Counted from the stretch's first letter, positions 47,421-57,373 are shown. The stretch: DNA of 64,000 nucleotides from Psychrobacter aquaticus CMS 56 (GCF_000471625.1 NZ_AUSW01000014.1:1-64000), one strand, 5' to 3'. The notes: generated by a model from the letters alone, not told the origin. Numbers and translations are program-made.

Positions 47421-47450
47421 AAAAGCCCGAGACGGTGGTCTCGGGCTTTT
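47421..47450 (-). terminator. Terminator of the symporter gene (bidirectional)
   Basis: A perfect 13-bp stem, 47421–47433 with 47438–47450, and a GGTG loop. A/T runs on both sides suggest it works in both directions. Confidence 0.92.
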
Positions 47451-47486
47451 GCTTAAGGGAGTAAGTATTGACGACTGTAAAGACAA

Positions 47487-49034
47487 CTATTTGTGTTCTT
47501 TGCGTAATGGATCAGCTGCCAATCTTTGTTGCTCTTTTAGATGACGCTCTTCCCAATAAGGTGCGTTTTTGATACCGAATTTTGCAGGATCAAAACTATA
47601 GTGCTCAACACCCGCTTTAAGCTGTGCTTCATAATCTTTGAGCATGGTAAGGGTTGGACGAGCCACAAAGAAGATGACCAAGATACCAACAATATTGAGC
47701 CAAGCCATGAGGCCAACACCGATATCACCAATCGCCCAGATGTAACCAGCTGAGTTTAGAGCACCGTAAGCAACCATTGCCATGATTAAGATTTTAACTA
47801 AGAACAAACCTGTCTTATTAGCACCGCGACCAAGAAAACGTGTCAAGTAAGCAACGTTTACTTCAGCGATGTAGTAGTAAGCCAAAATGGTGGTAAAGGC
47901 AAAGAAGAATACAGCGATGGCGATAAAGACATTACCAAATGAGCCGTATACTGATTCCATTGCCATTTGCGTAAAGGCAGGGGCATTGATTTCAGTAGTA
48001 GCGGCAACGTTCTGTACGATGAATTGACCCTCTGGTAATGTACCTTGGATGTTGTACATGCCAGTAGACAAGATCATAAAGGCAGTAGCAGAACAAACCA
48101 GTAGTGTATCAACATATACTGAGAAAGCCTGTACTAGGCCTTGCTGTGATGGATGCTGAACTTCAGCAGCAGCAGCAGCGTGAGGGCCAGTACCTTGACC
48201 TGCTTCGTTAGAGTAAATACCACGTTTTACACCCCAACCGATAGCAGCACCAAAACCTGCTTGGGCAGTGAATGCATCACCAACGATCATACCAAATACA
48301 TCTGGAATCAAACTGAAGTTGCTGAACATGATAATTAAAGCTAAGACAATATAACCGGCTGCCATAAAAGGAACGGCAAATTCAGTAAAGGTTGCAATAC
48401 GCTTAATACCACCAAAAATGATGATACCTAGTACGACTAAGATGATGGCTAAGCCGACCAGACGCATAGAGCCGACTTCTAGGCCTGCAACGTTCATGGT
48501 AGTACCTTCACCCATAAGTTGCGTGAAAGCACTGAGAACGCCATTTGCCTGTACACCTGGTAAGAACATACCACAAGCTAAGATAGAAGCGATGGCAAAA
48601 AGGATACCGTACCATTTTTGACCAAGCGCCCGCTCGAAGTAATAAGCAGGGCCACCGCGATATTCGCCAGTGATGACGTCTCTTTCTTTATAAATCTGTG
48701 CGAGTGTTGATTCAACATAGGCAGTAGATGCACCTAAGAACGCCACGACCCACATCCAAAATACCGCACCTGGACCACCGAAACCGATAGCCGCAGCAAC
48801 ACCTGCGATGTTACCCATACCCACACGCCCAGCTAAGGCTACTGCCAGTGCTTGGAATGAAGAAATACCATCTGCACTGGATTTACCAGTGAATAGTAAT
48901 CTGATCATTTCACCGAATAAACGCACTTGCACGAAGCGCGTCATAATGGAATAGAACAGGCCCGCACCCAAGCATAGATAGATCAGCGCGGGGCTCCAGA
49001 TAATTCCGTTTACTACGTTAACTAAACCTTCCAT
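47487..49034 (-). CDS. Alanine/glycine:cation symporter (AGCS family)
   Basis: A 515-residue transporter with about 10–11 membrane helices that takes up alanine or glycine with sodium or protons. AGCS signatures visible are GRVGMGNIAGVAAAIGFGGPG near residue 70–90, GVKRGIYSNEAGQGTGPHAAA near 270 and VAYLTRFLGRG. The N-terminus MEGLVNVVNGIIWSPALIYL is typical. The gene is monocistronic, with a perfect terminator after its stop. No glycine riboswitch is seen upstream. Confidence 0.95.
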   Translation of the reverse strand: MEGLVNVVNGIIWSPALIYLCLGAGLFYSIMTRFVQVRLFGEMIRLLFTGKSSADGISSFQALAVALAGRVGMGNIAGVAAAIGFGGPGAVFWMWVVAFLGASTAYVESTLAQIYKERDVITGEYRGGPAYYFERALGQKWYGILFAIASILACGMFLPGVQANGVLSAFTQLMGEGTTMNVAGLEVGSMRLVGLAIILVVLGIIIFGGIKRIATFTEFAVPFMAAGYIVLALIIMFSNFSLIPDVFGMIVGDAFTAQAGFGAAIGWGVKRGIYSNEAGQGTGPHAAAAAEVQHPSQQGLVQAFSVYVDTLLVCSATAFMILSTGMYNIQGTLPEGQFIVQNVAATTEINAPAFTQMAMESVYGSFGNVFIAIAVFFFAFTTILAYYYIAEVNVAYLTRFLGRGANKTGLFLVKILIMAMVAYGALNSAGYIWAIGDIGVGLMAWLNIVGILVIFFVARPTLTMLKDYEAQLKAGVEHYSFDPAKFGIKNAPYWEERHLKEQQRLAADPLRKEHK

Positions 49035-49970
49035 ATGTATATCCCTAGTACTGTCTCAAAGTGGCTCTGTATGCTAGGAGTAAGCTAACTGGTTAACTTA
49101 CTTATTTAAGTTAAGCAGTTAAATTAGCTACATCGACTCATGTATATAAGTTAAGTCTCATACGTGCTTAGCCACTAAGAATGGACTGTAGTTGTCTGTA
49201 TTTATCCACTTGGCTTATCAGCAATATTGACGATCTAGTTGCAGTCAATATGCCTGTGCTGTCTCAATTACTGCGATATCCTATTATCACGTTATAAATG
49301 AGATACACTATAACTAGGCCAATGGATAAAATAGTCGATTATGTAATTAAATACGGATCATGCCAATAGCGTTTAACTTGCTATGAGCAGTACTGAGTGA
49401 CGACATGCTTGGCGTGGTGCTTGATATGTTTATATAGGAATCGATAATTCTCTAATACTAATCAAACGATAAGTCCACTACCAAATGTATTCAAACCGTA
49501 CGGCTACGTAACTGCAATTTGCCATATTTTTGTACCAATTACTAGAATTTTCTTTGTATATAACCATATATATTTGCTTTTGATGAGATGAAGGCAGTGA
49601 TAACTATCGGTAAAACCTTATATGTACTAACAAATCAGATGTATTAAGTTGATGCAAGATGATAGGTAAGGCGATTTATAAATAGCTTTGATGATAGCAG
49701 CGAGTTTATTTACAGCATTTGCTAGTCAAGGCGCACGCTGATGCGTTAACCAAGTCTACAACGCACAATCTATGAACATCAAAAGCCAGAAATAGAATAA
49801 GGATAATGTTTTGCGGTTGTGTTTTGGTAACGATGAATTGTAAAAACACGGTGATAGCGCCATTATTGTCAAGATATCTCGCTAGAGATAATTTTTAATA
49901 TACATTTAAAAAATTATTAAAAAATGTGTTACTGGCTATTTGTTATTTATCATTATCAGGAGAGACAACG
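49035..49970. other. Long divergent intergenic region symporter / lemA (936 bp)
   Basis: The largest gene-free stretch in the window. It is AT-rich with no convincing frame, RNA fold or repeat copy that I can recognise. It must hold two promoters; the rest may be decayed sequence or a long leader. Confidence 0.45.
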
Positions 49971-50603
49971 ATGACGCGTCAATCAATAGCAAAACCCCTG
50001 TTGCTGGCAGCAGTATTAGCGACTTCTACTGTTGGTCTGAGCGGTTGTGGTTATAACAACCTACAAGCACAAGACGAGCAGGTAACTGCCTCATGGTCAG
50101 AAGTGGTCAACCAATATCAGCGCCGTTCTGATTTGGTACCAAACCTTGTTAAGGTGGTACAGCAGTATGCGGAGCAGGAGCAAGAGGTGTTTACTCAAGT
50201 GGCCGAAGCGCGTTCACGTGCTGGCGGTATCACAGTGACGCCTGAGGTGCTCAATGATCCAGAAGCGATGGAGCGTTTTGCGGCTGCCCAAGAGCAAATG
50301 ACGGGTGCATTATCACGTCTAATGGCAGTGTCTGAGCGTTATCCTGAGCTAAAGTCAGATGCGTTGTTCCAAGATTTGCAAGCACAGCTAGAGGGTACTG
50401 AAAACCGTATTGCTGTCGCTCGTAACCGTTATATTCAAGAAGTACAAAGCTATAATACGACGGTGCGCCAGTTCCCAACCAACATCACCGCAAAAGTATT
50501 TGGTATGGATGCCAAACCGAACTTTAGCGTGGCAAATGAAGAGGCTATCTCAACGGCGCCAAGTGTTGACTTCGGTGACGACAATGCAGCGCCAGCTGAG
50601 TAA
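49971..50603 (+). CDS. lemA: LemA-family lipoprotein
   Basis: A 210-residue LemA protein, helical bundle type, with lipobox VGLSGC (Cys26). Core motifs are the segment VTASWSEVVNQYQRR, SDLVPNLVKVV, LKSDALFQDLQAQLEGTENRIAVARNRY (about 130–160) and YNTTVRQFP. LemA proteins occur with TPM-domain proteins in a conserved cluster of unclear role. The frame opens at 49926, but the ATG at 49971 follows a CAGGAGAG ribosome-binding site and begins the signal peptide. The two TPM genes follow. Confidence 0.93.
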   Translation: MTRQSIAKPLLLAAVLATSTVGLSGCGYNNLQAQDEQVTASWSEVVNQYQRRSDLVPNLVKVVQQYAEQEQEVFTQVAEARSRAGGITVTPEVLNDPEAMERFAAAQEQMTGALSRLMAVSERYPELKSDALFQDLQAQLEGTENRIAVARNRYIQEVQSYNTTVRQFPTNITAKVFGMDAKPNFSVANEEAISTAPSVDFGDDNAAPAE

Positions 50604-50757
50604 TATTGAATCAGTATAGTTGAACCAGTATAAAAGTAGCGCGCTATATTTGCCGCGTTACTGGTTTGGATTACCTTGCCAAACTTTTTTAAAGGCATTG
50701 ATGGATGCAAATGCTTATTAATTTAGTATAGATGTCACTTGAGGTGGTATAGATTAG

Positions 50758-51939
50758 ATGAATAATTCAAAAGCAATCTTATCAGCATTATTGGTCACTC
50801 TAAGCATGAGTGGTACGTCTGTGCTGCATGCTGCGTCTGAAGATGCGGCGGTGTCTACAGATAACACTTCGAGCATGCAAAATCGTAGCGTTGAGGATTT
50901 GGTGGCTATTGCCAAAGCAGGTGAGTCCAACGAAGCCATTAATGATACGGTGTTGGGTAACGATGCCATCAATGGCGCCATACTGGGCAATGATGCCATC
51001 AACCCTAATGCGGCTAATGATGAAGCCACAACTGAGCCATCAGCACCAAGCCAACCTTCTGTACAGTCAAGCGCGCCTAGTGTTGATGCGGACAAGCTGA
51101 TATTGAATGAACCAGTTGTCGATCAGGCCAATATATTAAATCCTCAAGAAAAACAACGTTTGGAAGCGCAGCTTAGGAGCATTTATCAGCAAGGCTTAGC
51201 CCAAGCTGCTGTCGTTATCGTACCGACGACCAATGGTTTGCCCATATTTGATTACGCCTTGCAAGTGGCGGAAAAATGGCAGCTCGGTGATGATGCCATC
51301 GATGACGGTCTGTTGATAGTCGTCGCGGTCAATGATCGTGATATGTATATCTTGACAGGTTATGGATTGGAAGGCGTGTTACCAGATGCTGCCGTCAATC
51401 GTATCATTCGTGAAGATATCACTCCTTTATTTAAACAAGACAACTATGGCGCTGGGATTTTGGCAGGGGTAAACGCACTAAAAGCGCGCCTGACCGCTGA
51501 TCCTGAGGTTTTAGCACGTGCTGATGCCCAAGCGGCTGAACGTAGTAGTAGTGCCCAGCAAGGATCAGATGAGCTGCCATTGCCTATTTTCTTATTTGTC
51601 ATGGCGATGATATTCGGTAGCTTTATTACCAGTATCTTTGGTCGTGTGTTTGGTTCTCTCCTTGCCTCTGGTGGTTTCTTTGCTGGTGCATTGGCATTGG
51701 GCGGCGGCTTCTTTATGACATTGATTATGGCGATATTCGTCTGGTTGTTTTTGATTTCACGCGGCGGTGGTGGCGGTAAAGGCGGGGGTGGTAAAGGCGG
51801 TGGACGCAGAGGTGGCGGCATGATTTTCCTTCCTGGCATGGGTGGTAGTGGCGGCTTTGGTGGAGGTGGTTTCGGTGGCGGCGGCTTTGGCGGTGGTGGT
51901 GGCGGCTTTGGTGGCGGCGGTGCTGGTGGCTCTTGGTAG
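50758..51939 (+). CDS. TPM-domain protein with glycine-rich tail (YgcG-like)
   Basis: A 393-residue membrane-anchored protein. It has a signal peptide (about 1–26), a linker with three near-repeats (LGNDAIN type, 60–85), a TPM domain (about 115–235; PVVDQANILN, DDGLLIVVAVNDRDMYILTGYG) and two membrane helices (about 278–330). The tail is almost pure Gly/Phe (335–393) ending GGSW, as in YgcG relatives. It is probably partnered with LemA and the next TPM protein. Confidence 0.9.
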   Translation: MNNSKAILSALLVTLSMSGTSVLHAASEDAAVSTDNTSSMQNRSVEDLVAIAKAGESNEAINDTVLGNDAINGAILGNDAINPNAANDEATTEPSAPSQPSVQSSAPSVDADKLILNEPVVDQANILNPQEKQRLEAQLRSIYQQGLAQAAVVIVPTTNGLPIFDYALQVAEKWQLGDDAIDDGLLIVVAVNDRDMYILTGYGLEGVLPDAAVNRIIREDITPLFKQDNYGAGILAGVNALKARLTADPEVLARADAQAAERSSSAQQGSDELPLPIFLFVMAMIFGSFITSIFGRVFGSLLASGGFFAGALALGGGFFMTLIMAIFVWLFLISRGGGGGKGGGGKGGGRRGGGMIFLPGMGGSGGFGGGGFGGGGFGGGGGGFGGGGAGGSW

Positions 51940-51989
51940 ACTTATTCACTAACTGACCGTCAGCAATGACGTATTTGAGGAAATATACA

Positions 51990-52514
51990 ATGGCAGAAAA
52001 TAACGCTTCACATTCCAGTTTTGCCCGCTGGTGGCGTCAAGTTTTATTTGTCCCTTTATTACATAGTAAATGGCTGACAACAGAAGCAAGGGCACGTCTG
52101 ACAGATAAAGTAACAAGTGCTGAGCGCGGACATCAAGGAGAGGTGTTTTTGATTATAGAAAACCATCTCCCTATTCAAGAAGCCTATCACGTCGGCTGCC
52201 GTGACCGCGCGATTGACTTATTTAGCGAATATCGAGTCTGGGATACCGAAGAAAACACGGGTGTCTTGGTATATGTCAATATTTGTGAGCATCAGTTAGA
52301 GATCGTGGCTGATCGCGGTATCAGCGCTCACGTCAGCCCAACGGTTTGGCGCGCGATGTGCGAAAAAGCCGTATCGGGCATTGCCCATAAAAAAACAGAA
52401 GAAAGTTTGGCTGAGCTGTTAGATGAGGTGGGGCAAGTATTGCGGCAGTATTATCATCTTGAAAACAATCCAGAAGGCAATGAATTGTCGGATACGTTGG
52501 TGTTTCTAAAGTAG
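51990..52514 (+). CDS. TPM-domain protein, short form
   Basis: A 174-residue protein with a single TPM domain (about 30–160; RHVGCRD-like segment, TGVLVYVNICEHQLEIVADRGI) and no signal peptide or membrane helix. The frame opens at 51966, but GAGGAAA precedes the ATG at 51990. It starts 50 bp after the glycine-rich TPM gene, completing the LemA–TPM–TPM operon. Confidence 0.9.
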   Translation: MAENNASHSSFARWWRQVLFVPLLHSKWLTTEARARLTDKVTSAERGHQGEVFLIIENHLPIQEAYHVGCRDRAIDLFSEYRVWDTEENTGVLVYVNICEHQLEIVADRGISAHVSPTVWRAMCEKAVSGIAHKKTEESLAELLDEVGQVLRQYYHLENNPEGNELSDTLVFLK

Positions 52515-52732
52515 AGTTGATGTCCATGCGTTTGTATAAAAAGCATTACTGATAAGTAAGGCGCATTATGAGGACACGACGTAATCGTATTAAATGGTTT
52601 GCTTTTAGGCTATGGGGTTTTGGCGTAAATTCAAATATAATAGCGCTCCTAGAAATAGCGCGTTATCTATAACAGTTAAGCATAAATCTCGTCTATGACA
52701 GCATGTCTGATAAAAACTATCGTTGGAACATT

Positions 52733-53731
52733 ATGATTGATTTGATAAAGAAACTACCGAAAGCTGAGCTTCACCTACACATCGAAGGCTCATTAGAGCC
52801 AGAGCTGATGTTTAGATTGGCTAAAAAGAATCAGGTGGAGATTCCTTATAAAAGCATAGAAGATGTACGCAATGCTTATAATTTTACCAATCTGCAAACC
52901 TTTTTAGATATTTACTATGCGGGTGCCAATGTCCTGATTACCAAAGAGGATTTTTATGATTTGACATGGGAATACATTCTTAAATGTGTCGAAGACAATG
53001 TCATTCATACGGAGATATTTTTTGATCCACAGACGCATACCGAACGAGGCGTACCTTTTGAGGCTGTGATAACAGGTATCAAAGAAGCACTCGCGGATGC
53101 TAAAGAAAAGTACGGCATCACTTCTTGCATCATTATGTGTTTTTTGCGTCACTTGTCACAAGAAGAAGCGTTTGATACTTTGGAAGAAGCGTTAAAATTT
53201 AAAAACGATATTATTGGGGTCGGTCTTGATTCATCAGAATTGGGCAATCCGCCGTCGAAGTTCAAAGAAGTGTTTAAAAAAGCCAAAGAAGAAGGCTTTA
53301 AATTGGTTGCCCATGCTGGCGAAGAGGCCGATTTTTCGTATATTTACGAAGCGTTAGATTTATTGAATATCAATAGAATAGATCATGGCGTGCAATCCAT
53401 AAAAAGCCCAGAGCTCATGCAAAGGCTCAAGATAGAGCAAATGCCGCTGACGGTTTGCCCGAACTCAAATATTGAACTCAAGGTTTTTGAGAATTACAAA
53501 GAACACAATATTAAAGAGCTTTTGGATTATGGTCTCAATATCAGCGTCAATTCAGATGATCCGGCGTATTTTAAAGGCTATATAAATCAAAATTTTATTA
53601 ACTTACATGAAAATCTGCCGATAACGGAAGATGACATCATTACATTGGTAAAAAACTCTTTTAGATCAGCATTTATAGATGATGAGTTAAAAGAAGCCTA
53701 TTTGGCAAAAGTTGATCTTGCATTGCAATAA
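52733..53731 (+). CDS. Adenine deaminase (adenosine deaminase-like type)
   Basis: A zinc enzyme of the amidohydrolase superfamily that converts adenine to hypoxanthine. Zinc ligands are visible: HLHIEGSLE near the start, VAHAGEEAD, and SVNSDDPAYF with the C-terminal Asp. The pattern FYDLTWEYILKC..FFDPQTHTERGVPFE (residues 83–125) matches Pseudomonas adenine deaminase rather than adenosine deaminase. The frame opens at 52703; ATG 52733 begins at the conserved MIDLIKKLPKAELHLH with GGAA upstream. Codon use is more AT-rich and Lys-rich than in neighbouring genes, a hint of transfer. Confidence 0.92.
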   Translation: MIDLIKKLPKAELHLHIEGSLEPELMFRLAKKNQVEIPYKSIEDVRNAYNFTNLQTFLDIYYAGANVLITKEDFYDLTWEYILKCVEDNVIHTEIFFDPQTHTERGVPFEAVITGIKEALADAKEKYGITSCIIMCFLRHLSQEEAFDTLEEALKFKNDIIGVGLDSSELGNPPSKFKEVFKKAKEEGFKLVAHAGEEADFSYIYEALDLLNINRIDHGVQSIKSPELMQRLKIEQMPLTVCPNSNIELKVFENYKEHNIKELLDYGLNISVNSDDPAYFKGYINQNFINLHENLPITEDDIITLVKNSFRSAFIDDELKEAYLAKVDLALQ

Positions 53732-53759
53732 GCCTTGATCAGATCGTGGTTTAGTAGCT

Positions 53760-53797
53760 AAGGCTTAATGGTTGAGATAAACCGTTAAGCTTTTTTT
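53760..53797 (+). terminator. Terminator of the adenine deaminase gene
   Basis: A 13-bp stem with wobble, 53761–53773 with 53780–53792, a 5–6 nt loop and a T-run. Confidence 0.9.
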
Positions 53798-53816
53798 GTG
53801 TCATCCCCTAATCTAA

Positions 53817-53981
53817 CTATAGTGCGTTCATGATAAAAATGAGTCAGCGGGATTGGAATGCTTATCTTTAAACAAGAAGTTTCGCAGCCTCCGTTAGCAT
53901 AGGCACAGCAAGCAAGAAAAATTTGTGCCAGTCTCGCGTTATAATGTCGTGTATCCATTTTATTGAGTATCGACTATATAG
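53817..53981 (-). repeat. MITE-like 165-bp dispersed repeat, full copy C
   Basis: The reverse complement matches copy A (829–993) end to end with the same length. It lies between two genes facing each other and carries no gene. Confidence 0.78.
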
Positions 53982-54024
53982 CTGATACTCAATATTGTTG
54001 TCTGTCATACTCATAATGATAATG

Positions 54025-54831
54025 TCATGAGTATAAGGTCATGACTTGCTTTATGAGTGCTGGCATGACCACTCCCGCTTTCGCTGCTAACGTGATATTA
54101 ACGATGGTATTTGGTGTGGGATCAGGGTTTATTTCAATAATTTTGGCACCATTTTGCTTGGCTAACTGTGCCAGTCCTGCGGCAGGATAAACGAGGCTCG
54201 ATGTGCCAATACTGATAAATACCTCACAATGAGCAGCTGCCTCTTCTGCCGTTTGCCATGCTTGTAATGGCAACGTCTCCCCAAACCAAACGATATCCGG
54301 TCGAATATACCCAGCGCAGTGCTGACAAGTGAGTAATGCTTCATCAAAATTAGTAACATCTTTGCTACTAGATGCGCCTTCTGATTTGTCTTGGTAGGGC
54401 GCCTCACATTGACTACAACGGTTGTGCCACAGATTGCCATGCAGATGAATCACCGTACTGCCAGCTTGCTCATGTAAGTTATCGACATTTTGAGTAATGA
54501 GCGTTAACTGCTGGTAGGTTGATTCTGCATGTTGCTGCCACTGCGCTAAGGCATCGTGTGCTGGATTCGGTGTTTTATCCGCGACCAACTTTCTGCGCCA
54601 CTGATACCACGACCAAACCAGTTTTGGATCACGAGCAAAAGCATCTGGTGTGGCCAAATCTTCCGCCCTATAATTTTGCCATAAGCCTGTTTGTTTATCC
54701 CGAAAAGTTGGAATGCCACTTTCTGCTGAAATCCCTGCACCCGTTAAAATACAAATACGCTGTTTCGAGGCCAATAGTTTGGCGGCACCCTGCACTTCTG
54801 CTATTAACGCTGGTGATAATTCTGCTAACAT
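54025..54831 (-). CDS. cobB: NAD-dependent protein deacylase (sirtuin, CobB type)
   Basis: It removes acyl groups from lysines using NAD. The NAD motif GAGISAESGIPTFR, the catalytic TQNVDNLHEQAGS and HLHGNLW, and the zinc site CSQC and CQHC are visible. The frame extends upstream to 54894, but the ATG at 54831 gives 268 residues, starting before the Rossmann domain. A divergent gene starts only 19 bp away on the other strand, so both promoters overlap the start regions. Confidence 0.93.
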   Translation of the reverse strand: MLAELSPALIAEVQGAAKLLASKQRICILTGAGISAESGIPTFRDKQTGLWQNYRAEDLATPDAFARDPKLVWSWYQWRRKLVADKTPNPAHDALAQWQQHAESTYQQLTLITQNVDNLHEQAGSTVIHLHGNLWHNRCSQCEAPYQDKSEGASSSKDVTNFDEALLTCQHCAGYIRPDIVWFGETLPLQAWQTAEEAAAHCEVFISIGTSSLVYPAAGLAQLAKQNGAKIIEINPDPTPNTIVNITLAAKAGVVMPALIKQVMTLYS

Positions 54832-54850
54832 GAGCCAACCCTTGTTAATA

Positions 54851-55234
54851 ATGGATATCTTTCTTATGATAGACGGAATTTGGTGGCTTGTCATACTGTT
54901 CGTGGTTATTGCAGCCTTATGGCTATTAGCAAAATCGCGCGGCGTAAAAACGGATGAGATATCTCAGAATGTGTCATCAAAAAACACAAAAGCCCCTGTT
55001 CATGATGGCCTGCAAAAAACTTCAGCGTTGCTAAAACAGTACTTCCCAAATTATCGAGTCACACGTAAACCCAATCATTTACTGCTCAGTCAGCAAGACA
55101 AAAAAATTGCGATGATTACCATAGATAAAAAGCTTGCCATCGGTCAGCGTCGTCTTGGGAATGTGCCTGTAATTAATTATCACCGCGTACCCAGTCGCGC
55201 ACAATTAATGGCCAATTTGCAAGATATGGAGTAG
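54851..55234 (+). CDS. Conserved hypothetical with N-terminal membrane helix
   Basis: A 127-residue protein with one membrane helix (about 10–28) and a soluble domain (about 45–127; LLKQYFPNYRVTRKPNHLLLSQQDKKIAMITIDKKL at 55–90). I do not recognise a named family. The longer frame starts inside the divergent sirtuin gene, so the ATG at 54851 is chosen. A second ATG at 54866 is possible. Overlapping 5' regions suggest co-regulation with cobB. Confidence 0.65.
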   Translation: MDIFLMIDGIWWLVILFVVIAALWLLAKSRGVKTDEISQNVSSKNTKAPVHDGLQKTSALLKQYFPNYRVTRKPNHLLLSQQDKKIAMITIDKKLAIGQRRLGNVPVINYHRVPSRAQLMANLQDME

Positions 55235-55260
55235 GGTTAAGGCATAACGTCTTATTCCGA

Positions 55261-55318
55261 TTTGTCCCAGTCTCGCCCTATAATAGCGTATATCCATTTT
55301 ATTCAGTATCGACCATAG
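55261..55318 (-). repeat. MITE-like repeat, half copy D
   Basis: The reverse complement begins CTATGGTCGATACTGAATAA and ends at GGGACAAA. It matches only the first 58 bp of the element, like half copy B. Confidence 0.7.
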
Positions 55319-55481
55319 TCTATCCTGCGACTCAACACTATTCTCAATCATTATTATCAATGATATGTTGTTAATCATTCAATATAAACTGTCTTACTCT
55401 TTCTTACCGTTGATAGTAAAGTAGGTTTATGCCCGATGGCTAATCCCTTTACTTGAATCCAACGTTATGGAGTAATCGCAA

Positions 55482-55934
55482 ATGAACACCTCATTGTTAA
55501 ATAAAATTCTAGAATCAAAAACAGGCTATGCAGCCTTAATCCTTCGTGTGCCAGTAGGTCTTATTTTAATGGCTCATGGTGCTCAGAAGCTGTTTGGTTG
55601 GTTTGACGGTGGTGGCTTAGCAGGCACTGCTGGTTGGTTAAGCAGTATTGGTATGGAACCTGGTTATTTGATGGCTATATTGGCAGGCAGCGCAGAGTTC
55701 TTTGGTGGCATCGCTTTAGTATTGGGTCTGCTGACTCGTCCTGCCGCACTGGTTGCCGCTTTTACGATGTTGGTTGCTATTTTTTCTGTTCATATCAGTA
55801 ACGGACTATTCGCTGACAATGGTGGCTATGAATATGCATTGACTTTGATGGTGGCTTTGGTTTCTTTAGCGATACAAGGTGGCGGTTACTTGAGTATAGA
55901 TAAAGCGTTATCAGAAAAATCAAACCACATTTAA
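55482..55934 (+). CDS. DoxX-family membrane protein
   Basis: A 150-residue four-helix membrane protein of the DoxX family. The start LRVPVGLILMAHGAQKLFGWFDGGGLAGT and the second block AGSAEFFGGIALVLGLLTRPAAL are typical. Homologues are annotated as quinol oxidase subunits or as membrane proteins in redox stress. It precedes a LigB-type dioxygenase by 102 bp, and this pair recurs in many Gammaproteobacteria. An ATGGAG site lies upstream of the ATG. Confidence 0.9.
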   Translation: MNTSLLNKILESKTGYAALILRVPVGLILMAHGAQKLFGWFDGGGLAGTAGWLSSIGMEPGYLMAILAGSAEFFGGIALVLGLLTRPAALVAAFTMLVAIFSVHISNGLFADNGGYEYALTLMVALVSLAIQGGGYLSIDKALSEKSNHI

Positions 55935-56036
55935 CAAAGGCGACAAGCGCTTAGTAGACTGTCTTTTGATACCAAATAGCGATGTCTATCGTCATCCTAT
56001 CTGTTGCTCTTATTATAAATAATGAGGTAAAAGCCC

Positions 56037-56855
56037 ATGAATTCTGAATCAACTTCAACCACGCAGCCCGTATTCTTTGTACCTCATGGTGCCGGACCTT
56101 GCTTTTTTATGGATTGGCAGCCTGCTGATACTTGGGAAAAAATGGCAGAGTTTTTACAAAGCATTTCCAGTCGTTTACCACAGCAACCCAAGGCTATTTT
56201 GATAATCAGCGCGCATTGGCAAACACCTGTGTTTAGTATCACTGCTGCCAAGCAACCAGAGCTGATTTATGATTATTCTGGATTTCCTAAGCATACTTAC
56301 GAACTGACTTATCCAGCACTAGGCGCACCAGTATTGGCTGAACAAATCAGTGAGTTGCTGACGAATGCAGGTTTAGACAATGAGCAGGATGCGATAAGAG
56401 GTTTTGATCATGGGGTATTTATTCCGCTAAAAGTGTTGTTTCCTAATGCGGATATTCCGGTAGTACAGTTGTCATTACGTCGAGATCTAGACCCTAAAAC
56501 CCATCTAATGGCAGGCAAAACACTGGCATCTTTGCGTGAAGAAGGCGTGTTGATCATTGGTAGCGGCATGAGTTTTCACAATATGCGCGGCTATGGTGAT
56601 GCAAACTTTACGGCTCCTTCAAAGAAATTTGACGAATGGTTAACCAAAACCATCAACGCCGATCCCGAGGAGCGTCTGGCAGCTCTTACTGATTGGTCAC
56701 AAGCACCCCATGCTTCGGATGCGCACCCACTAGGCGCAGAAGAGCATTTACTGCCGTTGATGGTTGCAGTAGGCGCCGCAGGAAATGATCAAGGTAAGAG
56801 AGTTTATTCTCAGCAAGTGCTCAAAACGCAATTATCCGCTTTTCAGTTTGGTTAA
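56037..56855 (+). CDS. Class III extradiol dioxygenase-type protein (LigB/DODA family), paralogue
   Basis: A 272-residue LigB-superfamily protein with metal histidines His17 (FVPHGAG), the HW in ISAHWQ and GFDHGVFIPL. It differs from the 9050 gene by lacking the 45-residue N-terminal extension and having AGPCFFMDW after the first His. It is co-oriented with doxX, and a TGAGGTAA ribosome-binding site precedes the ATG. The substrate is unknown; names such as DOPA dioxygenase are by family only. Confidence 0.88.
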   Translation: MNSESTSTTQPVFFVPHGAGPCFFMDWQPADTWEKMAEFLQSISSRLPQQPKAILIISAHWQTPVFSITAAKQPELIYDYSGFPKHTYELTYPALGAPVLAEQISELLTNAGLDNEQDAIRGFDHGVFIPLKVLFPNADIPVVQLSLRRDLDPKTHLMAGKTLASLREEGVLIIGSGMSFHNMRGYGDANFTAPSKKFDEWLTKTINADPEERLAALTDWSQAPHASDAHPLGAEEHLLPLMVAVGAAGNDQGKRVYSQQVLKTQLSAFQFG

Positions 56856-56934
56856 TTGGTTAGAAACAGGCATAAGAACTGTAGAAGGCGTTAGAAGTTT
56901 TGGGTAATGCGAAGAGACGGCAAAATACGATGAT

Positions 56935-57011
56935 TGGTGCGCTCGGCGGGAATCGAACCCACGACCCTCGGCTTCGGAGACCGATACTCTATCCAACTGA
57001 GCTACGAGCGC
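56935..57011 (-). tRNA. tRNA-Arg (anticodon CCG)
   Basis: The minus strand reads GCGCTCG at the 5' acceptor arm (57011–57005), GTAGCTCAGTTGGATAGAG in the D arm, an anticodon loop CTCCGAA and GGTTCGAATCCC in the T arm. The acceptor stem is GCGCTCG/CGAGCGC. The 3' CCA is encoded (56937–56935). The anticodon CCG reads CGG. Confidence 0.95.
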
Positions 57012-57373
57012 GTTATGACAATTGATTGCATACCTTATTAATCAATACCGTGCTTAAACGAGCGTTGTAAGCAGTATGAGTATCGAAAAATAAAGACCGC
57101 TTAGTCTAACAAATAAAAGTCATAAAGCCAATGGATGAAGGCTATGATTGATGTTTTTTAAGAAAAAACAGGATAGTCATTAAACAGGCATGGCAATTTA
57201 CCTGCCTTTTCCCTTATAATGTCAGGGAGAATTCATATTTATAATCACCGATTACAAGTGTGCTGGCACGCGGCATGGCTGTTTGCTATTGATGATGAGA
57301 GGTCATCGAAGGAGGACAGACAGAATGTCTGAGCCGTGCAAGCCTTTGTATACGTAATAAGAGAACGTGACGA
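57012..57373. other. Intergenic region tRNA-Arg / cytochrome c (362 bp)
   Basis: No gene is recognised. It should hold the promoter of the cytochrome gene and that of the tRNA on the other strand. Confidence 0.4.
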
